The notes: generated by a model not told the origin, from the letters alone. A DNA stretch of 64,000 bases from Melieria omissa (GCA_963971225.1 OZ020270.1:31877823-31941822), one strand, 5' to 3'. Positions 10,926 through 23,077 are shown, numbered from the stretch's first letter. Program-made: numbers and translations.

Positions 10926-12143
10926 AATGAACTAGACAAAATTCCTGACATGGTTAAATGCTTAAGGGAATTTTCGGGACGATCAGGAGAATTTAACTCC
11001 TGGAGAAAAAGTGTAGACAGAATATTCAAAGCATACGAAGGACTGAAGGACACACCTAAATACTTTTCTATCTTACATACAGTAAGACACAAAATAGTCG
11101 GTGATGCCGACACTGCGTTGGAGTCATACAGTACTCCACTCGACTAGACACAAATTCGAAAATGCCTCATGATGCATTACTCCGACAAAAGAGACATTGG
11201 TACCCTCGAGTACCAAATGACAACTTTGGCTCAACGCCACGACGATATTCCTACCTTCTACTAAAAGGTGTACCAACACGTCTCACTAATCTTAGACAAG
11301 GTTGCTTGTCTCGATTTGGGTGAAGAATCAATTAGGACGATGACAAATTCGTATAGAGAGAAGGCCCTCGATACATTTATTCGCGGGCTAAACGGAGATT
11401 TACCCCGTCTTTTAAGTATCCGTGAACCAACAACTTTGCCACAGGCCTTGCACTTGTGTCGGAAATTAGATAATATGTCATTTCGCATGAACCATGCACA
11501 CAATGTACACAAATGAAATAACTATCCACCGCCACGACCTCCACGACAGAATACGACTTACAACAATAATAGACCATTCTACCCCGAGTTAACGTATTTT
11601 CCCACACCTAGACAAAATTTTGGACCAAGACCACAATCGCTTAACCGACCATCGAATTACTATAATAAAACCAAAATCGCTACAATCCAAACTCTTTCGC
11701 ACCACAAACATACCGCACTCAGCAACAATTTGCCCCAATTAATAACTATAACTATCCCCATTATAACCAAGGTCTCCGCCCTAATGCAACAGGATTTAAT
11801 AACCAGCAAATCTACCCTTTAATAACCGAAACAACTTACCTCCAAAACCACCAGTCCCAATGGAAGTAGATAGTTCTTTGCCTCTTGACCCCTTCAGACA
11901 CAACAAATACACTCACCAAATAAAATGCAACGAACTTTTTATGCTGATACGGACTTAACAAACTCGAACGACTATCAAATACAAGCGGATCCGAATAAAA
12001 TTGTTGAAGATAATCCTTACTCTAATGATTACGAAACAGAAAAACGACCGGACCAGTTTCCCGAAGGGAATACTAATGTTATGACTAAAAACACGAACGA
12101 GCAAGAATATTTCGAACCCGATACCATCCATTTTTTAGACTAG
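10926..12143 (+). pseudogene. gag: gag of the errantivirus, broken
   Basis: The reading frame is recognisable from just after the piggyBac boundary. An alpha-helical N-terminal part ([17 protein letters not shown]) is followed by a central part ([19 protein letters not shown] and [14 protein letters not shown]). A proline- and asparagine-rich tail follows (from 11517), without the CCHC knuckles of vertebrate retroviruses; errantivirus Gags also lack them. In-frame stops lie at about 11145, 11263 and 11514. A last open part runs from 11925 to 12143. Gag would form the particle core. The start codon is lost to the piggyBac insertion. Confidence 0.85.
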
Positions 12144-12144
12144 C

Positions 12145-12965
12145 TCCTTCCTCGCTTCCTTACTACGAATTCTTAGCGAGGAGTGGAGACGCATTAGATT
12201 TCCTGATAGATACAGGGTCAAACAAAAATTATATCCAATCAACCAGAATTAGGAACCCATCTGTAGCTGGGACCATAGAAATTACGCACCACACATTCAT
12301 AGATATTTTCGAACCCATCGTGGAAAAATAAAATTTTTTATTCTACCAATATTGAACTCATTTCATGGCTAATAGGCAACGACACCCTAAAACAACTAAA
12401 AGCTACTATCCACACTGGTAAAGACATCATGACAATTTCCCCGAATATAATAATCCCTTTAAAACAAAAAATATCACAGGAAGTTAATAATGTCGACATA
12501 AATATTCCGCACCTTTCCGCAGAACAGCAAAATAGAATAAATAATATTATAAAAAAATGTCCAAACCTATTCTCGGATCCCGACGAAAAACTTACATGTA
12601 CAATATTAGTCAAGGGCGAAATTCGAACCATAAATGAAGACCCCGGTTATTCCAAGCCATACCCTTATCCAATGGCTTTAAAAGAAGAAATCGAACGCCA
12701 GGTAGAAGAACTCCTTGACAACGGCATAATAAGAACATCGATAGAATAAAGAACCTCACCCTACAATTCCCCGTTTGGATAGTTAACAACAAAAATGGAT
12801 GCTTCCGGCGAAAAGAAGTACCGCATGGTTATTGACTATCGCAAACTTAATTCAGTTACAATCCCCGATAAATACCCTATTCCCTAAGTTATTGAGGTCC
12901 TTTCAAACCTTGGAAACAATAAATTATTTACGGTCATAGATTTAAAGAGCGGCTTCCATCAGATA
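12145..12965 (+). pseudogene. pol: Protease and start of reverse transcriptase, upstream copy
   Basis: An aspartic protease active site, LIDTGSNKNYI, lies near 12203-12235. A stop and a frameshift precede the pol linker (12429-12749; IGNDTLK, KKCPNLFSDP, YSKPYPYP). Then comes the first part of the reverse transcriptase (VIDYRKLN and LFTVIDLKSGFHQI). The fragment ends at 12965, where the LOA-like element begins. The part from 12243 onward is duplicated at 18430-19152. This copy carries a TAA where the other copy has a glutamate codon (near 12887). Confidence 0.9.
12243..12965 (+). repeat. Left copy of the 723-bp duplication
   Basis: Identical in length to 18430-19152, with about five base differences that I could count by eye. 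It covers the end of the protease region and the start of reverse transcriptase of the errantivirus. It abuts the 3' end of the LOA-like element. Confidence 0.93.
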
Positions 12966-13076
12966 GGTTAGGTTAGGTAGGGAAGGGTGTGTGCGGCAGG
13001 ACCGCACTTCCACTCGGAGGCCACAATGGCCCATTGTGAATCCCTTCTTATGGTGTTCTGGAGCCAACCAATAGTC

Positions 13077-16000
13077 TCAGTCAAGGGGAAACCAGTTCGA
13101 CCTCTTAATGAAGGAGAGCAGATTCGAGATTTCGACTTTCGCTGCGCAAGCCAGGTCTGTCAGGAACCTTGACCCCAAGGTGCGGAGTCGGCGTTCCTGC
13201 AGAGCCGGGCAGTGGCACAGGAAGTGTTGTATCGTTTCTACTTCTTCTTCATCTCCACAGCTACGGCAGACATCACCGGACGAGAGACGCCATTTGGTAA
13301 GCATAGATCCAATAGCGCAGTGTCCGGTGATGACTCCAACGAGCTGTCGAATAGAGGTACGACTCAGAGACAGTACGAATCGTGTTTTCGTCCAAGAGAG
13401 GGAGGGCCACAGTGCCCGGCAGGTGCCGCAGTCGGTCCTGGTACGCCATGACGACTCAATTTCCTTTTTGGTCAACCTGTAAATATACATGTACAGGGCA
13501 GATATCGGAGGAAACACAGAGGTATCCACTTCGGTGGCAGACAAAGCCACCCCTTTTCTTGCCATCTCGTCCGCTGCTTCGTTCCCTGCCACTCCTGAGT
13601 GGCCCGGAACCCAACAGAGAGGGACCTGGTGGTGCCCAATGCCTTGAAGTGCGGAACGACACCTCTGCACAACCTTTGATTTCACAACAACTGATTCCAG
13701 CGCCCTAAGCTCCGCCTGACTATCCACGAAAATTGTGACATCTGTGGGTGGTAACCCACTGTCACGGATAAGTTCGGCAGCCTTCCAAATTGCATAGATC
13801 TCTGCTTGGAAAATACTGCAGAGGTCCGGCAGTCTGAATGACATGCGTGTCTGCAGTACATCGGAGTAGAGACCAGCTCCAGTACCTTCCTCCATTTTGG
13901 AGCCGTCGGTGAAAACGGTGATAGAAGCGTCTCTCATCGCACCTGTCACCTCCCATTCCTCCCTTGTGGGATATGAGGCTAGTGCTCGCGTGTCGAAATC
14001 CAGGTATGGGATCAGATAGTCCGTGCAGGAATCCACCTGATAACCGATATCCGGCTTCGCGAAAGACTTTAGAATTCCAGAGTGCCCATAAGCGTGTTGC
14101 CTCCACAAGTTGGCTTCCCTCAATCTGAGAGCGCCTTTAGCAGCGCAACACTTAATGAACTGCTCAATCGGGTGGAGGTGCAAGATCACCTCCAGCCCGG
14201 CCTGGGGGGTGCTTTTGACAGTGCCTGCTATTCCCATAGCCGCTAGTCTCTGCACCTTCGTCAGTTTCGTTACCAGGGTCTTGGTGCCCGTAGCCGGCCA
14301 CCAGACAATGGCTCCGTAACTTAGGATCGGCCGTATAATCGCAGTGTACATCCAATGAACGATAGTCGGCTGCAATCCCCACTTTTTCCCGAAAGTCCTT
14401 TTACAAATGTAAAAAGCATTCAGGCTCTTTTTCACCCGCTCTTCCACATTGCGCCCCCAAGAGAGCTTGGAGTCAAGTATGGTGCCAAGGTATTTAGCCT
14501 CGGGTGATAGGGTGAGAGTAGTGCCGCCAAGTTTAGGCAGCTCAAACTTCGGTATTTTGTATTTCCGGGTGAACAGTACCAAAACAGTCTTAGAGGGATT
14601 AACCCCTAGACCGTTAAGCTCTGCCCACTTGGAAAGTTCCTTTAGAGCAGACTCCATGAGATCACTGATTGTGGACAGGAATCTTTCAGGGATCAGGATA
14701 GTGACGTCGTCTGTATATGCTACTACTCGTAGCGTCCTGGTTTCGAAGATCTCGAGGATGCTATTTACTACAAGGAGCCACAGCAGAGGCGAAAGAACAC
14801 CCCCTTGTGGTGTGCCCCTTGTAGTAAGTTTCCTCACTGAGCACAGGCCTAGGTTAGAGTGGACCCTTCTGCTACTGAGCATGTCACTGGTCCACTTTAC
14901 CACCTTCTCATGAACTTCGAACTTTCTAAGTGCGTTGATTATAGCCTCCAAGGTAACGTTATTAAAGGCTCCCTCGATATCGAGGAAAGCGGCTAACGTG
15001 TACTCCTTAGAGTTCAGCGATCTTTCGATCGTCTGAACGACCTCATGCAGGGCACTGTCGACAGATTTTCCCCTGCAATACGCATGTTGCGCCTTGCAGA
15101 GTCCTCTGGACTGTGCCACTTCTCTAATATAGACGTCTACCAGCCGTTCAAGAGTCTTAAGTAAGAACGATGAAAGGCTGATCGGTCTGTAATCTTTTGC
15201 TGTTAAGTGGTTCACTTTCCCTGCTTTGGGAATGAACACCACCCTAACCTCCTTCCAGGCACGTGGAACATATCCTTGTTGGAGAGATCCACGAAAGATT
15301 CTCGTCAGGACCTTAACCACCGCCTCCTTAGACCATTGTAGCATAGCAGGAATGACACCATCAGGGCCCGGGGATTAATACGGGCTGAAGGAGTCAATTG
15401 CCCATGCCACCTTGGCTTCGCTAATTATCCTCTGAACTAGACCATCCGGTTGCGGTGTTTGTTGCCTATGCGACGTGGTCGCCTCAGCAACATCCGTGCA
15501 TCCAGGAAAGTGAGTGTTCATGAGGATCTCAAGAAGTTCCTCCCTCGACTCCGTCCATGATCCATCAGATTTCCTGATGCTGCCAGGGGTGTGAGAAACC
15601 CCGGCTAGCACCTTACGGAGTCTGGCGGCCTCGTTAACATTGTCGAGGGATTCACAGTAATTCCTCCAATCATCCGGCTTGGCCGCCCTAATAGTTTTCT
15701 TAAACTTATTAAAGCTAGCCTTGTAGGCTCCCAGTCTTCTTCAGTTTGACTAAGCTTAGCCTTATTGAAGAGACGCCTAGTATCTGTCCTCAGTTGTCTT
15801 AGCTCTGGGGTCCACCAAACTGCGTTGGTTTTCCGTGGAGCTCGACTTTTTGGACACGATTTCTTGAAAGATGTATTAAGAACTTTCGTTAAAAGACTAA
15901 CTGACCTGTCAATGTTGTTTCTTTCAAAGGTAGCTGTCGCCTTGCGCGACGCCAGTTTTTCGGAAACTAGTGCACTGAATCTAGGCCAGTTAGTCTTTCT

Positions 16001-16711
16001 CGGATTCCTATAGGCTGGTGGACTCCCCACCTTCATGGCCACGGAAAAGACTATCCGGTTGTGGTCCGAAAACGAACATTCCGTCAGTACTTTCCAGTCG
16101 ACCACAGATATGGTACTAGAGTCGGTAACCAAGGTTATATCTATAACTTCTTCCCTAACCCTGTTATGGAAGGTTGGCGTATTGCCCCTATTACATAGCA
16201 TAAGGTTAGAATTAAGAAGAAACTCAAAAATGGACTCACCCCTGCTGTTGGTGCCGGAACTTCCCCACTGAACGTGATGAGCGTTGGCGTCACACCCGAT
16301 GATGAGATCAAGTCTCCGTGATCGGGCGTGCGCAACAAGGTCCCGGACCTCCTTTGGCGGTGGTTCCTCTCCTTCGAATGGCATGTATGCGGACGAGAGG
16401 ATAAGGTCATGCCCCTCCATTCGCTCACATGCAGCCACACACAGGTCACCAGTACTGTATTGAGACAAGAGAAACATATTAATGTACTTTCTATAAACAA
16501 TACAGGCTCGTATCTTACCTTCACCACGCGAATGAAGTACTCTGAATTGACTTGACCCCAATCCACAAACACTGTCTCTGACGAGCCAGGGTTCCTGGAT
16601 TAAGGCCAAGTCAACCTCCTCCTCCTCCAGGAATTGCATAAGATCGTGGGTGGCGGCCTTAGAGTGGTGCAGGTTTATCTGCACTACCTTCAGCCTTTCC
16701 CTGTGTGGCAC
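13077..16711 (-). pseudogene. ORF2 polyprotein: endonuclease, reverse transcriptase, RNase H
   Basis: The apurinic-type endonuclease (15745-16711) starts at KVVQINLHHSKAATHDL and shows QEPW, GCDANAHHVQWGS and SDHNRIVF. One frameshift near 15740 leads into the linker frame (15375-15740). A TAA at 15375-15377 follows FSPY, and the same frame then continues (13077-15374) with SPGPDGVIP, KDYRPISLSSFLLKTLERLV, RGTPQGGVLSPLLW and YTDDV (threonine in place of the usual alanine of YADD). RNase H follows (FTDGSKMEEGTG, CWVPGHSGVAGNEAADEMA). It ends with the CX2C-H-C zinc motif CRSCGDEEEVETIQHFLCHC. Two lesions only, so it is a fairly young copy. Confidence 0.93.
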
Positions 16712-18247
16712 GCTCCTTATTGGGGAAACGAGCTTTCAAGGAACCCAAACCGAACTTGACAATACCAGAGGAGTCTCGTAGATGACTAAAGGACAGTTGG
16801 TCAACAGCGACCACGAGGTCCTTACCCGTCTCGTTTTTGCTAGTAGTGGAGGAAATTACTCTCCACTCTCCAGTGTTAAGGCCGCTGTTCTGCCGACCTA
16901 TCAGCTTCAACGTGTCGGCATCCTCCATGACTGGAGGGGGACCCACAGTGTTACGATAGGTCGGAGAGGCAATCGGTCGCGAGGTATAACCTCGAGTTTT
17001 GCCCCCTGCTAGAGAGGCTCAAGACCGCCGATCGTGCGCACCAGGAAGTCAAGTGACTGCCTGTTGCCACAACCGACGATCTTTACGCCCCTCTGCCAGC
17101 CAGCGCCGTCGAAGTCGATCTCGTCGTCCGCCGCCCCGAGCATCGCTCGCAGAATGCGCGCCTCAACAGAGAGCCAGTTTTCCGGACGAATTTTCCCATC
17201 GGGATCGCTCCGGTCCACTACGGCAATCTGTAGCTCCTGTAGAGAGGAGAAGCTCGCTGAGGGTTTCAGCCTTTTCCCCTCCCCTGTAGGCTGATCGTCC
17301 CCCGATCTACCCCGTTTGACCGCCTTTTCCACTGCGGTGGAAGTGGGCTTTGTCGAGGTGGATGGCTTCTGATCAGCCTTCCGTACTAACGAGGCAGCCG
17401 TGGCACTGTTTCCAGGCTTCGCCGCCCCTCCTCTGTCCGGTCGTACAGCTGTAGCGGCCGTGGCCCTAATACCAGGCTTTGCCGCCGTTGCTGTACCACT
17501 AGTCGACTGTGCAGCAGTGGCGCTGTCTCCAGGCGTTGCTGCAGTAGTCGATGTCGTAGCACCAGAAATCGCCGCCTGCTTCTTTTCGTATTTTGCAACG
17601 ATTTTCTGGTGCTTCTTAACTAGGTCTTTCTCCTTGTCAGACAAGGGTACTGAATCTTTGTTCACTTTGCGAAGGAAAGCAAGTGAGCGCCGGTAGCCAT
17701 TTCTGGCTTTTTTCGCAGCACTGCTCGCCTTACTTTCCCCCGCCAAGGACGTTCCAGGAGTGGAACCGGTGGCCGCAGGTTCGTCCGTCTCCTCTAGGAG
17801 TGCCGCCTCCATGTCAGAGTCAGCAGACTCGACGCCGCTATTTTGCGAGAGAATCGTTGATCCCTCTTCTATAGCAACGTCGAGCCGAAGACCCTGAAAC
17901 TGAGGCACCACCCCGGAAATTGAGGGACTGGCCTGAGCGGTGGTGTCCTGCGCTCCTTGCCTGCTTAAGGCAGGTTTGGGCGCCTCCTGCTTCCCAGTAG
18001 CGTTAGTAGACCGCGCAGCCTGGGGTCCCGCTGCGCAGCCTAAGCGGTCATTGGATAACGACGCCAGACAGCCCGCTCGCCCACTGTCTACCGCCGGTAC
18101 TGGGGATCCGACTCCCTGCACCGTAAAAGAGTCCTTATGGGAGCCCTCCAGAATGGTTTTGATGAAGGGGGTCGCCTTCCCCTGTGGCGTTTCTTTGACA
18201 TCTATCACGCCACCAAAAGATGATAAGAAAACAGCCGTTCCTAACAT
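16659..18247 (-). pseudogene. ORF1 (nucleic-acid-binding protein) of the LOA-like element
   Basis: The N-terminal two thirds are low complexity, rich in alanine, threonine and serine with basic clusters (AFLRKVNKDSVPLSDKEKDL, VEKAVKRGRSGDD). The C-terminal part (NWLSVEARILRAMLGAADDE, GWQRGVKIVGCGNRQSLDFL) resembles the DUF4780 domain I recall from ORF1 proteins of such elements. A TAG replaces a likely tryptophan codon at about 17009. The same domain then continues (GAKLEVIPRDRLPLRP), and a frameshift near 16955 moves the last part (GRQNSGLNTGEWRVI) to another frame. It would bind the element RNA. Confidence 0.75.
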
Positions 18248-18429
18248 GGAGATCAGACGCTGACCAGGGAGCCGCCCACTGTGGGTCAGACGCTCCTGGA
18301 TTTCCGCATCTCAAACTTCGCCAGCTGAGAAGACAAGCTTCAACAGCCGCCCGGGGACCGCCCGGTCACCAGAAGCAACCTTCGTGAAGGCGTTGAGTAC
18401 ACTTGGCCTGGTACCCACAAGGATCGCAG

Positions 18430-19152
18430 CCAGAATTAGGAATCCATCTGTAGCTGGGACCATAGAAATTACGCACCACACATTCATAGATATTTTCGAA
18501 CCCATCGTGGAAAAATAAAATTTTTTATTCTACCAATATTGAACTCATTTCATGGCTAATAGGCAACGACACCCTAAAACAACTAAAAGCTACTATCCAC
18601 ACTGGTAAAGACATCATGACAATTTCCCCGAATATAATAATCCCTTTAAAACAAAAAATATCACAGGAAGTTAATAATGTCGACATAAATATTCCGCACC
18701 TTTCCGCAGAACAGCAAAATAGAATAGATAATATTATAAAAAAATGTCCATACCTATTCTCGGATCCCGACGAAAAACTTACATGTACAATATTAGTCAA
18801 GGGCGAAATTCGAACCATAAATGAAGACCCCGTTTATTCCAAGCCATACCCTTATCCAATGGCTTTAAAAGAAGAAATCGAACGCCAGGTAGAAGAACTC
18901 CTTGACAACGGCATAATAAGAACATCGATAGAATAAAGAACCTCACCCTACAATTCCCCGTTTGGATAGTTAACAACAAAAATGGATGCTTCCGGCGAAA
19001 AGAAGTACCGCATGGTTATTGACTATCGCAAACTTAATTCAGTTACAATCCCCGATAAATACCCTATTCCCGAAGTTATTGAGGTCCTTTCAAACCTTGG
19101 AAACAATAAATTATTTACGGTCATAGATTTAAAGAGCGGCTTCCATCAGATA
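18430..19152 (+). repeat. Right copy of the 723-bp duplication
   Basis: Matches 12243-12965 base for base in length, with about five substitutions and no indel. It begins immediately at the 5' end of the LOA-like element, and errantivirus pol continues from it without a break. Confidence 0.93.
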
Positions 19153-21140
19153 CCGCTACGCGAATCAGGTATAGAAAAAACTGCGTTTTCGGTTAACAAC
19201 GGCAAATACGATTCCTGCGATTGCCTTTCGGACTTAAAAACGCACCCTCTACCTTTCAAAGGGCAATGGATGATATCCTTCGACAACATATTGGAGTTCG
19301 GTGCTATGTGTACATCGATGATGTTATTATTTTCGGGAAAAACGAGGAAGAGCATCTACAGAATCTAGAAATGGTATTCAGGACACTAGAAGAAGCGAAT
19401 ATGAAAATCCAACTGGATAAGTGTGAATTCTCAAAGTCGAATTTCTAGGCTATGTAGTAAGTGCAGAAAGAATAAAAACAAACCCGAAAAAAGTAGAGGC
19501 GGTAGCAAATTTCCCGATTCCACGTAATTTGAAGGAATTAAGATCGTTTTTAGGTATGTCAGGATATTATAGATGATTATCAGGGATTACTCGAGAATAG
19601 CCAAACCATTAACTGCACTCCTCAGAGGGGACGCCGGCAATGTTTCCAAAAATCAATCCAGGAAAGTTGAAATTAAATTAGACGAAGAGGGTATAACGGC
19701 GTTCAACGAAATAAAAAATACACTAATATCAAAAGATATCGTTCTTGCGCATCCAAACTTCGAAAATGATTTTGAACTCACCACAGACGCATCGGACTAT
19801 GCTATAGGCGCTGTACTATCGCAGGACAATAGACCAATCACTTTCATATCAAGAACTCTAAACAAATCGGAAGAGCATTACGCGACAAACGAGAAGGAAA
19901 TGCTCTCCATAATCTGGGCATTAAATACCTTAAGAAGTTACCTATACGGTTCGAAAAGGGTAAAAATAATTAGCGATCACCAGCCACTTACGTACGCACT
20001 TAGCCACAAAAGTACAAACAGCAAGATGAAAAGGTGGAAGGCTATACTAGAGGAGTATAACCACGAGTTAATCTACAAACCCGGAAAAGCGAATGTTGTC
20101 GCGGACGCACTATCAAGGATATCTGCCCAAATAAATTCACTTACTCCCACTATTCATAGCGATGACAGTTCAAATCACAATCTAATACCTTGCGCAGAAG
20201 TACCAATAAACGTATTCAAAAATCAAATTTTTCTTAAACAGGCAGAAACATCGTCCTACCAGTTCAAAATAGTTTTCCCAACCATACACCGCCATATAAT
20301 CGAGGAACCACACTTCAATGAACAAAATATTATAGCATATTTTAAAAGATTCCTCCGGGCTCAAATCCTGGAAAAAGTTACTTCCCCGGTATGATAAACA
20401 AAATAAAACGAGTACTGGCCAACTGCACAATATGTAAAGAGAATAAATATGAACGACACCCCAATCAACCAAAATTAGCAGAAACACCGCTTCCCACATT
20501 CCCAGGACATACAATCCACATCGACATTTTTTTAACTGAAGGAAAAATAGTAATGACCGCATTGGACAAGTTTACGAAATACGCCTTAACAAAAATGTTA
20601 AACAGTAGAGCCATAGAAGATGTCAGAAGACCCCTAAGAGATATAATATTCTTTTTCGGCGTACCAAAACTAGTGGTAATCGACAATGAACCGTCGCTAA
20701 ACTCAGCTTCAATCAAATTCATGATGAAAGACGAATTTGGAATATAAGTCTATACCACTGCCCCATATAAAAGTCAAGCAAACGGCCAGGTGGAAAGATT
20801 TCATTCTACTTTAACCGAATTAATGCGCTGTATCAAAGAAAATGGAGGACATCGAAATTTTGAAGAGTTGTTAGAAAGAGCGGTATCGGAATATAATCAC
20901 ACCATTCACTCTGTCACACAAAAAAGACCAGTGGACTTATTTTTTGGAAGAAACGTGACATTTACACCCGAAGATATAGAAAAAACCAGACAAGATAATC
21001 TACAAAAATTAGCACAAAAGCAAAGCAAGGATATCGAATACCATAATAAAAATAAACACACGATTAAACCATATTTAGCAGGACAAATTATTTACGTTAG
21101 GAAAAATAAAAGATTAGGAACTAAACTAACTAAGCCGTAA
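18430..21140 (+). pseudogene. pol: pol of the errantivirus: reverse transcriptase, RNase H, integrase
   Basis: Reverse transcriptase starts in 18982-19368 ([21 protein letters not shown]). A frameshift near 19205 moves on to 19221-19448 with [18 protein letters not shown] and the catalytic YIDDV. Another shift and a stop near 19575 lead into RNase H (19573-20394; ELTTDASDYAIGAVLSQ, NEKEMLSIIWALNTLRSYL). Integrase follows (20391-20747 and 20790-21140) with HIDIF, VVIDNEPSLNSASIK and NGQVERFHSTL, separated by a TAA at about 20746. At least four lesions. The product would copy the RNA and insert the DNA; it cannot do so here. Confidence 0.92.
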
Positions 21141-21284
21141 AGTAAGGAAATAGTCAAGGAGGATAGGAATAGTACTGTACTAACTGAAAGGGGACAAATA
21201 ATACAAAAAAGTAGAATACGTAATTAATTAGATGAACAATTAATTCTCTTTCAGATTTCTTTTACCACTCTGCCTCGCGGAGGT

Positions 21285-22680
21285 ACAGATTTTGGACTAT
21301 TCAAATTCTCAATTAGTCACTGTAGAAAAGGGAACAGCCAGGTTGCAAACAGGAACGTTTAGGATAATACACGAAATCGACATTGACAGATACACGGAAA
21401 TAATCGACAACATTGAAAGGACTATAGCGGCAGATGCACTCACCAAAAATCCTAATTATCCCTTCATATCCCTCCTAATATCACAAATTAAATCTCAGTT
21501 AAATAATTTGAAAATAGGCTGGATCGCTGGAAATCCAGACCACGAAGACTACGAAATAATATCAAACAAAGTAAATAATGTCCTAGGAAACAACAACAAC
21601 AAACTTACCGTAGACAAAGTCAACGAAATTGCAAACATTACAAACAATATCATAAAAACAATACAAAAGGACAAAAATATGGAAATAGAAGCATTTTTAA
21701 AGTTAAAATACAGGTTGGAGATTATTAAAGAATAAGTTGTAAACATAGCATACGCGATACACTGGGCAAAAGCCAACATAATAAATTCATACATCCTGTC
21801 AAACGAAGAAATAGATATCGCTAGAAAAGTAATTGAGACGGAAAACATTCCATTCGTAAATTTAGACGAAGCCCTCGAATTTTCTGAAGTAAAAATCGTA
21901 ACTAACGGTAAGATTATAATTTACATCATAAGTCTACCAACAGTAGAAAATCATATTTGTAAAACAATAGAAATTAGGGCGGTAAGGAAGAACAATAGAA
22001 TTAATAAAATAAATTTTAATTCAATTTTAAATTGCGAGAAAATAAACTATGGAATCAAAAATAACTGTAAACATTACAATTCCCTACAGATATGTTTAAG
22101 AAATAATTTAGTAGATTTAAGTAATGATTCTTGTATTATCAACCTATTAAAAAGTCGTTTGCCAAACTGCACGGAGATCAACAGCCAACATATTCCAAAC
22201 TTCGAAAAGGTATCACCTGGAATCCTATTTCTAAACAAATTCTGCGGAGAAATATTAATTAATGAAGAATCTACGAATCTCAATGGCACATTCATAATTT
22301 ACTACAGCAACGCCACAATTGAAATCAATGGAAAATCATTTTTCAATGCAGACAGATCATCAAGCAAACCGCTACCAGCACTACTTCAGCCATCGTCCAC
22401 ATCAAATAGAATCGAAGAAATTCTCTCCCTGGAGATGCTAAAACAGTTAAACATAAATAACACAAAAGAAATAAGCCTTATAGAAACAATAAACCAAGCG
22501 AAACATGTAACGAGCATCAGCCTGACGATCATACTGATAATCATAATCCTAAGCTTCGCGAAATACAACATATTATCAAAAAAGGCCACGGGAAATCGGC
22601 CCATCGAATTAACAGAAACAGCAATTGAAGGGCTCAACCAAATTTTCAACAAACCCAAAGGTTCAAACGAGGACGTTTGA
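21285..22680 (+). pseudogene. env: env of the errantivirus, one visible nonsense codon
   Basis: An open frame from about 21285 reads DYSNSQLVTVEKGTARLQTG and FRIIHEIDIDRYTEII, typical of the start of errantivirus envelope proteins. A TAA at 21733-21735 interrupts it; the same frame then stays open to the stop at 22678-22680. The C-terminal part has a single hydrophobic membrane anchor (SISLTIILIIIILSFAKYNI) followed by a short basic tail. In this group Env is related to baculovirus F proteins and acts at membranes. The rest of the element is too broken for function. Confidence 0.85.
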
Positions 22681-22684
22681 ATTT

Positions 22685-22696
22685 TAAAGGGGGGCT
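22685..22696 (+). promoter_or_regulatory. Polypurine tract of the errantivirus
   Basis: TAAAGGGGGGCT immediately precedes the 3' LTR, right after the env stop. It is the expected plus-strand primer site for reverse transcription. Confidence 0.8.
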
Positions 22697-23016
22697 TGTT
22701 AGCACGGCACCTATTCAAGAAACCCGATACGGCACATAATTTGCACCTTAACTAACTGCTGACGTCCAGGCTACTACATCGCTGACGCTGCGGCTCGTGT
22801 ATCATACAAACGGTGGGAATGACTGGCGAGCAACATAAGGCACGTTGAAGTAAACAACTTCACCTGTGCAAACAGCAAATTCAGCACTTTCGATCACGTT
22901 GCAGTAGCGGCAAAGTTAGGGCTAGAGCTAAGCAATCTAAATGGAAAAATTAGTCTAAGTTTGGGATTCAATAAAGGAGCATAAAGGAGCAAAATAAAAC
23001 TCTTGTTTTATTAACT
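22697..23016 (+). repeat. 3' LTR of the errantivirus
   Basis: 320 bp, TGTTAGCACGGCACC to TTAACT, matching 3205-3542 and followed by the target duplication TACA. About a dozen substitutions separate the two LTRs, more than separate the two copies of the 723-bp duplication per base. Confidence 0.92.
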
Positions 23017-23077
23017 TACATACAGATCGTTTTTTAATGTCTCCATTTTTGGCTGTATTAGGTGTGGCGATATGATG

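Larger units (their letters stand above)
12966..18429 (-). mobile_element. LOA-like non-LTR retrotransposon, nearly full length
   Basis: 5464 bp on the minus strand with two reading frames: ORF1 (16659-18247) and ORF2 with endonuclease, reverse transcriptase and RNase H (13077-16711). There is no poly(A). On the coding strand the 3' end is CCTACCTAACCTAAC, i.e. CCTAA repeats. A second copy of the same 3' end is at 24507. Endonuclease plus RNase H, and the NLHHSKAAT motif at the endonuclease start, fit the LOA/R1 side of the I-like elements; the exact clade is inference. It is inserted in errantivirus pol and bordered by a 723-bp direct duplication. Confidence 0.88.
3205..23016 (+). mobile_element. 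Errantivirus-type Ty3/gypsy LTR retrotransposon with nested insertions
   Basis: Bounded by two related LTRs (3205-3542 and 22697-23016) and a 4-bp target duplication TACA (3201-3204 and 23017-23020). In order: primer-binding site, long repeated leader, gag, protease, reverse transcriptase, RNase H, integrase, env and polypurine tract, all on the plus strand. The gene order with env defines the insect errantivirus group. Three later insertions separate the parts: a piggyBac-like element with a P-like element inside (about 5.1-10.9 kb) and a LOA-like element (12966-18429) with a 723-bp duplication. Without these the element is about 7.8 kb, a usual errantivirus length. Every gene has stops or frameshifts. 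The LTRs differ at roughly a dozen positions plus one indel, so the insertion is not recent. Confidence 0.9.

Noticed and set aside
12961..12980. TTAGGTTAGG as a telomeric repeat (also at 24507)
   Set aside because: Only two units, always joined to the same retrotransposon 3' end. It is the element tail, not a telomere.
13108..14913. Plus-strand open frames of 100-150 codons
   Set aside because: Antisense shadows of the LOA reverse transcriptase/RNase H frame, which has clear motifs on the minus strand.
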